Assembly (NCBI RefSeq): GCF_041929235.1
Contig: NZ_JBHFNP010000047.1
Coordinates: 1-64,000 of the forward strand
DNA from: Microseira sp041929235
GTDB lineage: Bacteria; Cyanobacteriota; Cyanobacteriia; Cyanobacteriales; Aerosakkonemataceae
DNA length: 64,000 bases
Reading direction: 5' to 3'
The notes under the pieces: generated by a model
The model's database searches: none
What the model saw: the letters and a program-made list of their open reading frames with translations, nothing else
What the model was told of the DNA's origin: nothing
Shown here: piece after piece, positions 6,963-16,605 of the stretch
How positions within the stretch are numbered: the first letter of the stretch is position 1
Layout of the letters: each line of letters begins with the position of its first letter
Made by a program: the position numbers and the translations under genes

Positions 6963-9089
6963 TTACCCAAAAACAAAACTGGTGTTACTGAGAACGCTGA
7001 CTTGAACTCCATTGACGATCGCTAAGTCTTTGCTCAAGTAACTAATCACAACGTCACCACCTTTTTGGGCGATCGTGAGGGAGCTACTATTGTTGATTCC
7101 CAAACCATTGATGCCAATAACATCAGTACCGGCTTTAAAATCGGTGATAGTGCTAGCATCTGTGGGAAGTACCGCATTGACGATCCAAAACTGATCCTTG
7201 CCCTCGCCGCCGGTAAGGGTGTTAGAACCAGTACCAGCGTAGAGAACATCGTTGCCTTTGTCGCCGAACAGGCGATCGCCCGACCCGCCAATCATGGTGT
7301 CGCTATCCTGACCGCCGTACAGCACGTTGCCCCCCGCACCCGTAGAGGCATTGATATAATCGCTACCCTGTCCGCCATAGAGGGTGCAAGCTTTGCCAGC
7401 TAACAGCAGATCGTTGCCCTTATCGCCGGATATCAAATCCTTTGTGCCGCCGATAATGGTATCGTTTCCTTGCCCGCCAAACAGCGTATTATTCGTCCCG
7501 CCCGAAGCATCGATCGAGTCGTTACCCCCGTAACCGAAAACCAATTCGTTTCCTTTAGCAGTTAGCTTATCGGGTCCCTGCCACATCGCCATAATTAGCT
7601 GACCGCCCTCGACGTAGTTGCCTTTCATCGTCTCGCGGTCTCTGATGGTATGCGCCTGTACGTCAAACAGGTAAAAGTTTCGACCCTTGCCAACTTCCAC
7701 AATGCCGGAGGTTTCCCACTCACCGGGTTCGCTAGTATTATCAAATTCTTCGCCAGCGGCGCTTTCGTCAATTTCGGCAACAAAGGTAACTTTGTCGGTG
7801 GCGATGTCGTATAGCCACATGCCAGCTTCCCGCGCCCTGGCCCTCATCACATCGCCGCCAAAGGCCGTTTCGTCTTCCTGTATCATTATCTGACCTTTGG
7901 TATCAACGACAATGTTGTCATAACTGACACCCGTGTCCATGCCGCCGATGAGGATTGTTTCAAAGTTAGATATTGGCGCAGTTGGATCGGTAGGATTGAG
8001 GGTGAAGCGATACATTCTACCGTAAGGGTTTTCTGCTTCAGCTGGAGTACTGGCTTTGCCGCCGCCTGCTTTATCGTTGGTTCCCGTTGTCACAAAGTAG
8101 AAAGTGCCGGGGTTGTTAGGGTCTTCGGAAATATCTTCCGGGCGGCGGAAGTTAGTAGAACGACCGGACGCATCCACCCAGTCGCTGAGAACTTTGCCCG
8201 TTGTATCTAAGGCTATATCTTTGGGGACGGGCGTCCAAGTGGCTTTGGTTCTTACCCCTTCTGGCAGAGTTTCGTTGTCGTATCCATCGACTTTCAGCAC
8301 GTACAATTGACCATCTTTAAACCCGTTAGGGTCTTGGGCAGTTTGCTGCCCCACGAACATATAAACTTCGCCGTTGCCGAAGTCTTCTGTGCTGAACAAT
8401 ACGGTTCTTTCGGAATTTGTTGCCCGATACTGGGAAGCGGAAATGGTATTTTCTCTCGCAAAGCGACCAAATCCATCAAGTCCTATGGCTACGCCATCGG
8501 GCAATACCGCCCAACTACGACTGGGAGACTCACCCGTGGCACTATTGGTTGTGGTTTCTTCAGGTATGAAATAGACGGGAATTGACTGACCTTTTGCATC
8601 AACGAAGCCACTTTCTGCTAAATAGGCAGAACACAAGCGAGTCAAACTAAACTCTCTGCCATTGGCGGCGTTTACGTAGGTTCCCTTCGAGGTGTTTAAG
8701 AAATACTCCCCAGTATTATCTACTAACCTCTCGATTAAGTTCTTACCCCCGATAGGGTTCCAGTTTTTATCAAATACAAATAACGATACTCTCGCTCCTT
8801 GGATTCTGCCAGGGACGGTGGGGGAAATATCCGAGGTAATGGGATTGCCTTGTGTATTAACCGCAGCAATTTCATGATTTAAGAAAACATAATAGTTGTC
8901 TCTGGTTTCAAATAAACCCATACCATCTGGAATCCCCGTCAGGGCAAAATTTCTACCCGTTACGACTCTAAAGTTTCCTACCGTTCCTTCAATTAAAGAA
9001 ACTTGATCGCCTACGGTCAGTAGAGGGATAAAGTTGAAGCCAGGATTGCCGGGAACATTTCTGATGTAGGGATTAGCGTTGCTTACCAT
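6963..9089 (-). CDS. PhoX-like (DUF839) alkaline phosphatase with RTX repeats
   Basis: The 708-residue product has a PhoX/DUF839 beta-propeller-type domain over roughly residues 30-510 (GMGLFETRDNYYVFLNHE, VLPDGVAIGLDGFGRF, FSTEDFGNGEVYMFVGQQ, RRPEDISEDP). This is followed by hemolysin-type nonapeptide repeats (GGQGNDTIIGG, GDKGNDLLLAG, GGEGKDQFW) and a typical RTX C-terminal segment. PhoX enzymes are Ca/Fe-dependent phosphomonoesterases. The RTX tail and lack of a Sec signal point to type I secretion, so it should act outside the cell. ATG 9089 is chosen because AGAGG lies upstream; an earlier start at 9152 would add 21 residues. The next minus-strand gene upstream encodes a secreted 5'-nucleotidase, fitting phosphate scavenging. 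Confidence 0.88.
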   Translation of the reverse strand: MVSNANPYIRNVPGNPGFNFIPLLTVGDQVSLIEGTVGNFRVVTGRNFALTGIPDGMGLFETRDNYYVFLNHEIAAVNTQGNPITSDISPTVPGRIQGARVSLFVFDKNWNPIGGKNLIERLVDNTGEYFLNTSKGTYVNAANGREFSLTRLCSAYLAESGFVDAKGQSIPVYFIPEETTTNSATGESPSRSWAVLPDGVAIGLDGFGRFARENTISASQYRATNSERTVLFSTEDFGNGEVYMFVGQQTAQDPNGFKDGQLYVLKVDGYDNETLPEGVRTKATWTPVPKDIALDTTGKVLSDWVDASGRSTNFRRPEDISEDPNNPGTFYFVTTGTNDKAGGGKASTPAEAENPYGRMYRFTLNPTDPTAPISNFETILIGGMDTGVSYDNIVVDTKGQIMIQEDETAFGGDVMRARAREAGMWLYDIATDKVTFVAEIDESAAGEEFDNTSEPGEWETSGIVEVGKGRNFYLFDVQAHTIRDRETMKGNYVEGGQLIMAMWQGPDKLTAKGNELVFGYGGNDSIDASGGTNNTLFGGQGNDTIIGGTKDLISGDKGNDLLLAGKACTLYGGQGSDYINASTGAGGNVLYGGQDSDTMIGGSGDRLFGDKGNDVLYAGTGSNTLTGGEGKDQFWIVNAVLPTDASTITDFKAGTDVIGINGLGINNSSSLTIAQKGGDVVISYLSKDLAIVNGVQVSVLSNTSFVFG

Positions 9090-9202
9090 TGATTGGCTAT
9101 GCCTCTGTTTTAATGAAAATTTTTTGCACTTCCAAATATTTCGATTTGGCAAAGTCGTTTAGTAACTTTGAATAAACGTGCAAATATTAATATCTCGCCA
9201 CA

Positions 9203-9265
9203 TAGTTAAGGCTTGAATAGGAAAACCCTATGGGTAAATTAAGAAAATGCTATGAGGAAATTAAC
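9203..9265 (-). promoter_or_regulatory. Possible Pho-box array upstream of the PhoX gene
   Basis: Read on the minus strand, CTTAACTA (9203-9210), CTTAATTT (9236-9243) and GTTAATTT (9258-9265) resemble the 8-bp units of the cyanobacterial SphR/PhoB box. Their starts differ by 33 and 22 bases, multiples of the 11-base unit plus spacer period. Intervening units are poorly conserved and the region is AT-rich, so chance is possible. Confidence 0.3.
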
Positions 9266-9527
9266 TAAAATATGTTGAATATATATAATTTTTATCAGCT
9301 TTTTTTACAAAAATTAACTAAATAACTTAAAAAAGTTTTTGAATTTATGCTATGAGTAATGAGCAGTTATAGGTGATATAATATCTGGTAGATAATACCG
9401 TTCGTAGTGAGTAATAAAGTCCTCATTCTCTTGTTGGTTAAGGACTGAAGTCCTTACTACGAACCTGAAATTGCCGATGGCAGATAGGAATTAAATGGAA
9501 AATCTGCCATCGGCAAGGGTTAAATTG
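9266..9527. repeat. Intergenic inverted repeats behind the nucleotidase gene
   Basis: No gene is seen. GTTCGTAGT (9400-9408) and ACTACGAAC (9456-9464) enclose AAGGACTGAAGTCCTT, a phrase that recurs in altered form at 19012-19045. Next, TTGCCGATGGCAGAT (9471-9485) pairs perfectly with ATCTGCCATCGGCAA (9502-9516), a 15-bp stem just past the nucleotidase stop that may act as its terminator. Confidence 0.65.
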
Positions 9528-12188
9528 CTAGAAAATGGCAGGTTGATTTGTTGTCAAAGTAGGTACGCCTGGTAGAAAAGGGATCGCATCCCTTTCCCCA
9601 TTACCCATCTCATTGAGGTCAAAATTGAACGCGCCTCTGGTTGACATGCTGGCGGGATGGGAAATCGGTAGGAAGGAAAGAGGCGAGGATGCAGGGAAAA
9701 AGGTTTTCGGGAGGATATCGGTAGCGAGAGGATGGGGTGCGTTTCCCATATCCCCAGTCAGAATATCGCCAACATCGGCGACTCGCGTGGCGGTGCGACT
9801 AATCCCGGCAATTACAGTATCGTTGCGGGCGGCAAGGTTTTGAATGCGGGTATCTTGCGCTACATCCACATCGGGGATGTTAAAGGGAGTTGCGTTAAAA
9901 TTTGCAGTCAAAAAGTCTCGCAAAGCTTGCTGTTCGCCAAGTCCCGTATCGATGCGGTTGGTTGCGGGGAAATTGGGGAATGGGTATCCATCGCCACCAC
10001 CTGCCAAAAAGTTTAACGTGACGATGCGGAAAGTGCGGTTGGGGTCGCCAACGACTTGACCGTTTTGAACGATAGTATCGGTTGTTCTGCCATTGCTATC
10101 TTTAAGCGCAATCGAAACAACGCGACTGTTTGCAGGTCTATTTGGATCGAAGCTAAACGCCAATCCTCCCACTTGGGGGAACCTTCCCGGCGTCCGTCCA
10201 GGTGCGGTATCTGAGACTCCATGTTCGAGGACTTGCTTTAACTGCTGGGCGGTTAAAGTTAGTAGGGTTAGCTGGTTATTAAATCTGAGACTATTTTCGA
10301 TATCTAATTGGGAAATTTGACCCGCTTCTTTTCCGGCGATGGGGTTAGCAACGGGAGGAATTCTTTGTCCTGCATTTGGGTCGTTACCGCCACCACCAAC
10401 AACAGCACCGATAGACTCGCGAATACCGCCGCCATTTTTGATCGAAATAACGACACCAGGGTCATTTCTTCTAACCGCAGCTAAGCTAGCATCTGCTGTC
10501 AAGTTGCCTAAGTTTGTTTCTTCAGTGCGGACAGAGTTTCTGTCGCCGTTGAGATAGACATTTGTTCGCCCAAAAAGCTGACTATCTTTGGTGACGATTA
10601 CGTTTCGCAATGCTTGGGTAACTTGGACAATTTTTGGATCTGGGGCAAAGTTGCCGGTGTCAGCGACGCCGCGATCGTCGGTGGCGTAAGCACCGTTAAT
10701 TAATGGATCGAAACTGGCGGGAACAATTCTGCCTTGGGGGTCAAATTCGGCAACTAAACGTCCGACATAGCGGTAGTTTGCGGCAGTATTTACTACTGCG
10801 ATTGGTTCGCCACTTGCCGATGTTCTGATAATGGGATAAACCCCTGCGGCAGTGTCTCCAACTCGCAAGCGATCGCTCTCATCTGCTAATAGCGTGTGGG
10901 AACCTCCGGCGACGATAATATCGACATTTCGCAGACGACTGGCGAGGTTGACTTCAATATCCAATTGCTGCATGTGCGCCAGCAGGATAACTTTATTAAT
11001 ACCTTGACCAGTTAAAGCATCGACTGAAGGTTGGATGCTAGCTGCCAAAGCATCTAAATCTTGCGGGTTAGAGGGTGAAACTCTCACATCGCCAGGAGAG
11101 GAAATGCTGCGTAACGTTGGCGTTGTTGCGCCGACAATACCGAATCTTTCACCCCCAAGGTCAACTACAGTACTTTTGGCGATGCTATTAGGAATAGTAT
11201 TTGCTTCTCTGCCATCAGCTACGACTAAATCGCGCAAGTTGGCATCGGGACTGAAATCCAGATTCGCGCCCAGAAAGGGGAAAGCTGTACCTGTGTATTC
11301 GCGATCGCGGGCAATTAAAACCCTAACTTGGTTTGTTCCTTGGTCAAATTCATGGTTGCCAAATGCACTCGCTTGAATTCCCAATGCATTGAGAATGGCA
11401 ATATCGCCGCGTCCGATATTTTCCCTGCCCAAAACAGGTCTTAAACTGGGGTCGCTACTCGCGGCAAAAAAGGGACTGGGAATATAATTATCGCCGCTAG
11501 AAAGCGTTAAAGTTTGGTTGGGATATTGGGCGCGGAGTGCGTTTAAAACTGAGGAAAAACGCGGCGCGTCGTCTAACGCGGCAACCCCTGCTTCAAAGTC
11601 CGAAGCGTGTAAAAGTTGCAGGACAAAACTGCCCGGTCTTGTTCCCGGTGCGGCGATACGACCTTGGGTTGCTCCCACTTGTACGTAGTGTTGAAATGCA
11701 CTCTTGCTTCTTCCTTGTGTTATTTCTTGTCTGACATCCGGGTATAGATCTAAATAATAGTTGGGATTGAATAGGGTACTGGGTTGACGGTTTTGGAATT
11801 GTCCTATTTCAATGAAATGTTGAAACGCGCTTCTAAATTTGCCCTCGGCGATCGCTTGCCGGACATCTGGATAGCGCTGGAGATAAAAGTTAGCGTTAAA
11901 TAAACGACTGGGTTCGCGGTTTTCAAATTGCCCGAATTGCCGGAAGTGTTGAAAAGCGCTGCTAATTTTGCCATCGTTTACCGCTTGACGGACATCAGCA
12001 TATTGCTGCAAGTAAAACTCGCTATTAAACAAGACACTGGGGTCGCGGTTTTCAAATTGCCCCTGGTTGCGGAAGTGTTTAAAGGCACTGCTATTGTTAA
12101 GGTTAAAGATTTTAGTGAAATTGGCAAACTCGTTGTTGCGCTGTAGGTAAAAACTGCTGTCAAAGAAGTCTGCTAGGTTGAAGGTCAT
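9528..12188 (-). CDS. Secreted 5'-nucleotidase / metallophosphatase with N-terminal repeats
   Basis: This 886-residue protein contains the UshA/5'-nucleotidase fold. Metal-site motifs are LLHASDFEAG (194-201), SGDN (231-234), GNHEFDQG (277-284), LLAHMQQ and GGSH. The C-terminal substrate-binding domain shows GNLTADA, NGGGIRESI and GGDGYPFP. The first 178 residues are four tandem repeats of about 46 residues with the core FYLQxYxDVRQA...SAFQHFxxxGQFENR. Such repeats occur in cyanobacterial exoproteins and here replace a Sec signal peptide. The enzyme would release phosphate from nucleotides, and perhaps 2',3'-cyclic nucleotides, outside the cell. It lies upstream of the PhoX gene on the same strand but 438 bases away, so the two are probably separate units of one regulon. 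Confidence 0.9.
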   Translation of the reverse strand: MTFNLADFFDSSFYLQRNNEFANFTKIFNLNNSSAFKHFRNQGQFENRDPSVLFNSEFYLQQYADVRQAVNDGKISSAFQHFRQFGQFENREPSRLFNANFYLQRYPDVRQAIAEGKFRSAFQHFIEIGQFQNRQPSTLFNPNYYLDLYPDVRQEITQGRSKSAFQHYVQVGATQGRIAAPGTRPGSFVLQLLHASDFEAGVAALDDAPRFSSVLNALRAQYPNQTLTLSSGDNYIPSPFFAASSDPSLRPVLGRENIGRGDIAILNALGIQASAFGNHEFDQGTNQVRVLIARDREYTGTAFPFLGANLDFSPDANLRDLVVADGREANTIPNSIAKSTVVDLGGERFGIVGATTPTLRSISSPGDVRVSPSNPQDLDALAASIQPSVDALTGQGINKVILLAHMQQLDIEVNLASRLRNVDIIVAGGSHTLLADESDRLRVGDTAAGVYPIIRTSASGEPIAVVNTAANYRYVGRLVAEFDPQGRIVPASFDPLINGAYATDDRGVADTGNFAPDPKIVQVTQALRNVIVTKDSQLFGRTNVYLNGDRNSVRTEETNLGNLTADASLAAVRRNDPGVVISIKNGGGIRESIGAVVGGGGNDPNAGQRIPPVANPIAGKEAGQISQLDIENSLRFNNQLTLLTLTAQQLKQVLEHGVSDTAPGRTPGRFPQVGGLAFSFDPNRPANSRVVSIALKDSNGRTTDTIVQNGQVVGDPNRTFRIVTLNFLAGGGDGYPFPNFPATNRIDTGLGEQQALRDFLTANFNATPFNIPDVDVAQDTRIQNLAARNDTVIAGISRTATRVADVGDILTGDMGNAPHPLATDILPKTFFPASSPLSFLPISHPASMSTRGAFNFDLNEMGNGERDAIPFLPGVPTLTTNQPAIF

Positions 12189-12254
12189 AGGCTAATTTGG
12201 GTCAGTGGTAATGCGGCATAGCCCAAGAGCGGCACGCTTGAGTCTACCGGATCA

Positions 12255-12295
12255 AAGTTAATAATAAGGGATAATTGGCTCAAGAAATGGTTAAG
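12255..12295 (-). promoter_or_regulatory. Possible Pho box upstream of the nucleotidase gene
   Basis: On the minus strand CTTAACCA (12288-12295), CTTGAGCC (12277-12284), TATCCCTT (12266-12273) and ATTAACTT (12255-12262) form four 8-base units with 3-base spacers. The outer two fit the cyanobacterial Pho-box unit well and the inner two poorly. The 33-base spacing of the good units matches that seen before the PhoX gene. Confidence 0.35.
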
Positions 12296-12303
12296 AAACA
12301 AAA

Positions 12304-12468
12304 GCAACCCGGTTTCTGTTTAGAAACCGGGTTGCTTGGCAGATCTCTAGTTCTGTTGGCACGATTTTGCAGAGAAACCCGGTTTCTGTTTAGAAACCGG
12401 GTTTCCCAATCGACGATTTTTCAGAGAAACCTTCAGAGAAACCCGGTTTCTCTAAGAAACCGGGTTTC
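12304..12468. repeat. Three tandem AAACCCGGTTTCT hairpins
   Basis: Three perfect 14-bp hairpins stand in a row: 12304-12335 (loop GTTT), 12374-12405 (loop GTTT) and 12438-12468 (loop CTA). They are tandem members of the dispersed AAACCCGGTTTC family and lie between the methyltransferase stop and the nucleotidase start, where they can stop minus-strand readthrough. Confidence 0.85.
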
Positions 12469-12486
12469 CCAATCACCAAAGTTTGT

Positions 12487-13404
12487 TTAGTTTGCCCTAG
12501 CAACTATCGTGCGGTGGCGAGGACTGTTGGGGGTAATGGTAGGCGGATTAAAACCAGCTTCTACTATTGCCTGTTCGATATCTAATGTGAAATATTCGTC
12601 CAGATATGGCTCGGTACTTTTGAGCAAGGTGAGGATGTAAGGTGGCATTGTAGCAAAAGCTTGCGACTTGGGATTCATATCCATAATTCCCAAATAGCCA
12701 TTTGGACGCAGCAGACGCCTCGCCTCGCGAAAAATTTGCCCTGTTGCTGACTGGGGTAGTTCGTGGCAGACCAAAAAGATGGAAACCAAGTCAAACGAAG
12801 CGGATGGCAATCCAGTCGCTTCGGCGGCGGCATGAACCCAGTTGATCGATGCTTGACGCTGCTGGGAACTGTAATCGGCAACTGCGAGAAAATACGGAGA
12901 CAAATCAACTCCCGTTATCCTCGCTTGGGGATAGGCATCTTGCAGTGCAAAGGTACTCATCCCGACGCTGCAACCTAGATCTACAATATCTTCAGGTGCT
13001 TCTACGATTTGCGCTTTCAGGATATCGCGGTAAGTTTGGCGGAGTCTGGTGTCTCCTTGGGCACCCGCGTTAGGCCAAATTCCGGCGTGGACGGCGTAAG
13101 CGGCAACTTCGACTTCAAAAGCCGCTTGCCAGCTGAGATTGCCATTATCGTAGGCGTGAAATGACCGCAGGTAATAATCTGGGTAAGTTAGCTGGGGATT
13201 TGTTACCCGTTTCAAATCTGGTTCCCAGTCGCGCGATCGCAACTCCTGCACCGTCTGACGCCAAGGCACGCCAATTTTTTCTGCCCGCTGAATCATCATG
13301 TTGCGCGCTTTTTGCTTGGCAAAGTCGGCTAATGGTTTGATAGCTAGGATGCCGTTGATTAAACGGGAAACAAATCCCGGTTCTGTGTTTACAACAGTCG
13401 TCAT
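12487..13404 (-). CDS. Class I SAM-dependent methyltransferase
   Basis: The 305-residue product has a Rossmann-type methyltransferase core: motif I IVDLGCSVGMSTFAL (141-154), the acidic ribose-binding loop GVDLSPYF (165-172), AAEATGLPSASFDLVS and a post-motif LLRPNGYLGIMDM. It has no signal peptide or membrane segment. The 130-residue N-terminal extension (helical, RDWEPDLKRVTNPQLTYPDYYL) is shared with a cyanobacterial/plastid group of methyltransferases, as I recall, whose substrates are largely undefined. ATG at 13404 follows no strong ribosome-binding site. Neighbours do not suggest a pathway. The methyl acceptor is unknown. Confidence 0.82.
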   Translation of the reverse strand: MTTVVNTEPGFVSRLINGILAIKPLADFAKQKARNMMIQRAEKIGVPWRQTVQELRSRDWEPDLKRVTNPQLTYPDYYLRSFHAYDNGNLSWQAAFEVEVAAYAVHAGIWPNAGAQGDTRLRQTYRDILKAQIVEAPEDIVDLGCSVGMSTFALQDAYPQARITGVDLSPYFLAVADYSSQQRQASINWVHAAAEATGLPSASFDLVSIFLVCHELPQSATGQIFREARRLLRPNGYLGIMDMNPKSQAFATMPPYILTLLKSTEPYLDEYFTLDIEQAIVEAGFNPPTITPNSPRHRTIVARAN

Positions 13405-13591
13405 AGATTAATTCACTCAATGGCGATAAAGTCAAGCGGTAATTTAAGGAATTTTCACGGGTTTCGAGGCTGATGTGATCGGCATCACATCTGGCAAATG
13501 TCCTAGATTGCACAAGGGAACGCAGAAAATTTGTAAAAATAAGATTTTACCATCTGCTTTTATCCGCAAAATTACTTAGGATTATCAGCCA

Positions 13592-16216
13592 ATGTTACAG
13601 TCTGAGTTTGATGGTGGTAACAACAAACACAGAGCGTTTCCGTTACCAGGTTCTCGCCCCCACTACAGTCCGGATCGTCCGGGGCAGGTAGAGCATATCT
13701 TCCTGGATTTAGTGCTGGATATCCCTAAAAAAACCTATCACGGCACTTGCACGATTCGATTAGTGCCGGTGCGTAGCGGCATCTCGAATCTGACGCTGGA
13801 TGCAGTTAGCCTGGATATCCAATCGGTACAGGTGGATGGGACATCCGTTGGGTTTGACTACGATGGGGAACAGGTGCAGATTCAGTTGCAGAAATCTACA
13901 GAGGTTGGGAAAAAAATTGAGATAGCGATCGCCTACTCCAACCAAAACCCCCAACGCGGCATCTATTTTATTAGTCCCGAAACCCACTACCCCAACAAAC
14001 CCATCCAAGTCTGGACTCAGGGCGAAGATGAAGATTCTCGCTATTGGTTCCCCTGCTTTGACTATCCAGGACAACTAGCAACAAGTGAAATTCGCGTCCA
14101 AGTTGCCAAACCGTTTGTCGCTATCTCCAACGGCGAATTACTTTACGCCAAAGATGCGGGCGACGATACCATCTACCACTGGAAGCAACAGCAAGTCCAT
14201 CCCACCTATTTAATGACCCTCGCAGTGGGCGACTTTGCCGAAATTCAAGATACTTGGCAGGATGTCGGGCAAGATGCCCAACCCAGAAGAATAGTGCCTG
14301 TCACCTACTATGTCGAAAAAGGCAGAGAAGAAGACGCGCGACGAAGCATGGGCAAGACGCCCCGCATGATCGAGTTTTTCAGCCAAAAATACTGCTTTCC
14401 TTATCCCTTCCCCAAATACGCCCAAGTTTGCGTCGATGATTTTATTTTTGGCGGAATGGAGAACACCTCCACGACGCTGCTGACCGACCGATGTCTACTC
14501 GATCAGCGGGCGGCGTTGGATAATCGGATTACGGAAAACTTGGTTGCTCACGAACTCGCCCACCAATGGTTTGGCGATTTAGTTGTAATTAAACACTGGT
14601 CCCATGCCTGGATTAAAGAAGGTATGGCTTCCTACTCGGAAGTCATGTGGACAGAACAAGAATATGGTGCAGATGACGCCGCCTATTACCGATTGCTGGA
14701 AGCTAGAAGTTACTTTAGCGAAGACTCCTCCCGCTACCGCCGTCCCCTCGTCACCCACATCTATCGGGAACCGATCGAATTATACGACCGACACCTTTAT
14801 GAAAAAGGTGCTTGCGTCTATCACATGATGCGCGCCGAGTTGGGCGAGGAATTATTTTGGCGGGCAATTCATACCTTTGTCCAAGATAATGCCCACAAAA
14901 CTGTTGAAACTGTTGACCTGCTGCGGGCAATAGAAAAAGCCACGGGGCGCAATCTTTTATTCTTGTTTGACCAGTACGTTTATCGCGGCGGTCATCCGGA
15001 GTACAAGGTTGCCTATTCCTGGGACGCCGATAGCAAGCTGGCGAAGGTTACAGTCACCCAATCTCAAGAAGAAGATTTATTCGACCTGAAACTCCCCATC
15101 GCTTTCGGTTATACCCAAAAGTCAGGAGCAGAGGCGAGTTTAGATCAACTACCTCCCACTTTGAAGACTTTTACTGTCAGAGTACACGAACGGGAACAAA
15201 GCTTTTACTTCCCGTTGTCCGAAAAACCCCAGTTTGTCAGTTTTGATGTGGGGAATCATTACCTCAAGACCGTAACTTTGGAATACCCGCTACCGGAACT
15301 CAAAGCGCAACTGCAATTCGACCCCGACCCCCTGTCGCGCATTTACGCGGCGGAGGCGTTAGCGAAGAAAGGGGGAATCATTGCAGTCAAGGCGCTTGCC
15401 GATGCCTTACAAAACGAACCCTTCTGGGGAGTAAGGGTAGAAGTGGCGAAACAACTTGCTGAAGTTAAACTCGACTTTGCAGGCAGCGCTTTGCTAGTAG
15501 GGTTAAACGATGAAAGTGCTTATGTCCGCCGCGCCGTCGCCGAAGCATTGGGCGATATCAAAACCCCCGAAAGCTACGATGCGCTGAAACAGTTAGTGGA
15601 AAAAGGCGACCCCAGTTACTACGTCGAGGCGGCGGGTGTCCGTTCCTTGGGCGGACTGGTGACATCGGCGACGCTTAAAACTAGGGAAGAAGACGTTATC
15701 GATCTGCTGACCGATGTGCTTAAACAAAGGGCGGGATGGAATGAGGTGGTGCGAATTGGCGCCATCGCTGGTCTAAGTCAGATAAAAACATCACCCGTAG
15801 CGCTCAACTTAGTTGTGCAAACTACCTCCCCAGGTATCCCGCAAGCTTTGCGCTTAGCTGCTATTCGCGCTTTAGGCACAATTTCTACTGGTCAAACACC
15901 CAACAATGTCGAGTTAATTTTGCAACAATTGCAAGATTTATCTAAGGAAAGTTTCTTCTTAACTCAAGTCGCCGTCGTTGTAGCTTTGGGACAAATGGAG
16001 ACACCGAAAGCGATTCCCATTTTACGTTCCTTAGCCGATCAAACAAAGGATGGTAGAGTCCGCCGCATCGCTGAGGAAGCAATTCCCAAGGTACAGCAAA
16101 ATTCCGGTTCAGATCAAGCTGTCAAGCAGCTGCGAGAAGAATTCGACCAACTGAAAAAGGAAAATCAGGAGTTGAAGAGTCGCCTGGAAAATCTAGAAGC
16201 TAAGTCGAAACAATAA
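13592..16216 (+). CDS. M1-family zinc aminopeptidase with C-terminal HEAT repeats
   Basis: This 874-residue protein is a metallo-aminopeptidase of the M1 family (PepN, leukotriene A4 hydrolase relatives). It removes N-terminal residues from peptides, probably in the cytoplasm since no signal peptide is seen. The exopeptidase motif GGMEN is at 287-291. The zinc motif HELAHQW begins at residue 320, and the third zinc ligand is the Glu in WIKEGMASYSE. After the catalytic and beta domains, residues 560-830 hold HEAT-like helical repeats (SAYVRRAVAEALGDIKTPESYDAL and similar). A final coiled coil of about 40 residues (QLREEFDQLKKENQELKSRL) is unusual for M1 enzymes and suggests oligomerisation or partner binding. 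It is transcribed alone. Confidence 0.92.
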   Translation: MLQSEFDGGNNKHRAFPLPGSRPHYSPDRPGQVEHIFLDLVLDIPKKTYHGTCTIRLVPVRSGISNLTLDAVSLDIQSVQVDGTSVGFDYDGEQVQIQLQKSTEVGKKIEIAIAYSNQNPQRGIYFISPETHYPNKPIQVWTQGEDEDSRYWFPCFDYPGQLATSEIRVQVAKPFVAISNGELLYAKDAGDDTIYHWKQQQVHPTYLMTLAVGDFAEIQDTWQDVGQDAQPRRIVPVTYYVEKGREEDARRSMGKTPRMIEFFSQKYCFPYPFPKYAQVCVDDFIFGGMENTSTTLLTDRCLLDQRAALDNRITENLVAHELAHQWFGDLVVIKHWSHAWIKEGMASYSEVMWTEQEYGADDAAYYRLLEARSYFSEDSSRYRRPLVTHIYREPIELYDRHLYEKGACVYHMMRAELGEELFWRAIHTFVQDNAHKTVETVDLLRAIEKATGRNLLFLFDQYVYRGGHPEYKVAYSWDADSKLAKVTVTQSQEEDLFDLKLPIAFGYTQKSGAEASLDQLPPTLKTFTVRVHEREQSFYFPLSEKPQFVSFDVGNHYLKTVTLEYPLPELKAQLQFDPDPLSRIYAAEALAKKGGIIAVKALADALQNEPFWGVRVEVAKQLAEVKLDFAGSALLVGLNDESAYVRRAVAEALGDIKTPESYDALKQLVEKGDPSYYVEAAGVRSLGGLVTSATLKTREEDVIDLLTDVLKQRAGWNEVVRIGAIAGLSQIKTSPVALNLVVQTTSPGIPQALRLAAIRALGTISTGQTPNNVELILQQLQDLSKESFFLTQVAVVVALGQMETPKAIPILRSLADQTKDGRVRRIAEEAIPKVQQNSGSDQAVKQLREEFDQLKKENQELKSRLENLEAKSKQ

Positions 16217-16605
16217 CACCAATCGGGCAAACCTGTACTCGCTACTTCTAGCCTTAGCGATCGCTTAACTGTCCCGCTACAACCCAGGTTTTCCCGATTG
16301 TACTCCCTGGCAATTTAACCGATAAAATAATCAGTATAACCAAACGCGATCGCAATCTCGACGCGCCTCTGATAAATTTTTTTAACTGAGTTTTATTAAA
16401 ATTTTAATATTTGTTTGTAGTTATATATACTATAATTAAGAAAAAGATAAGAAATAAATGCTCCAAGCGGTTAAAATCCACGCTCGGATAGCTGCTAAGG
16501 GTTAACATGGGCATTTTTTGTAAAGAATCAGCAACAATTATTTTGCTGAAACGAGATAAAAAGTCGCTGTAGACAATTACATAGATAGAGAGGCAGATAC
16601 GAGGC
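16217..16605. other. AT-rich intergenic region
   Basis: No gene or clear terminator is seen. A HIP1-like GCGATCGCTT lies near 16258, and 16370-16460 is very AT-rich. It probably holds the promoter of the AarF-family gene, but no box could be assigned with confidence. Confidence 0.5.

Noticed and set aside
12275..12490. 71-codon open frame rich in CLETGL / LFRNRVSQS repeats
   Set aside because: It is only the translation of the three tandem GGTTTC hairpins.
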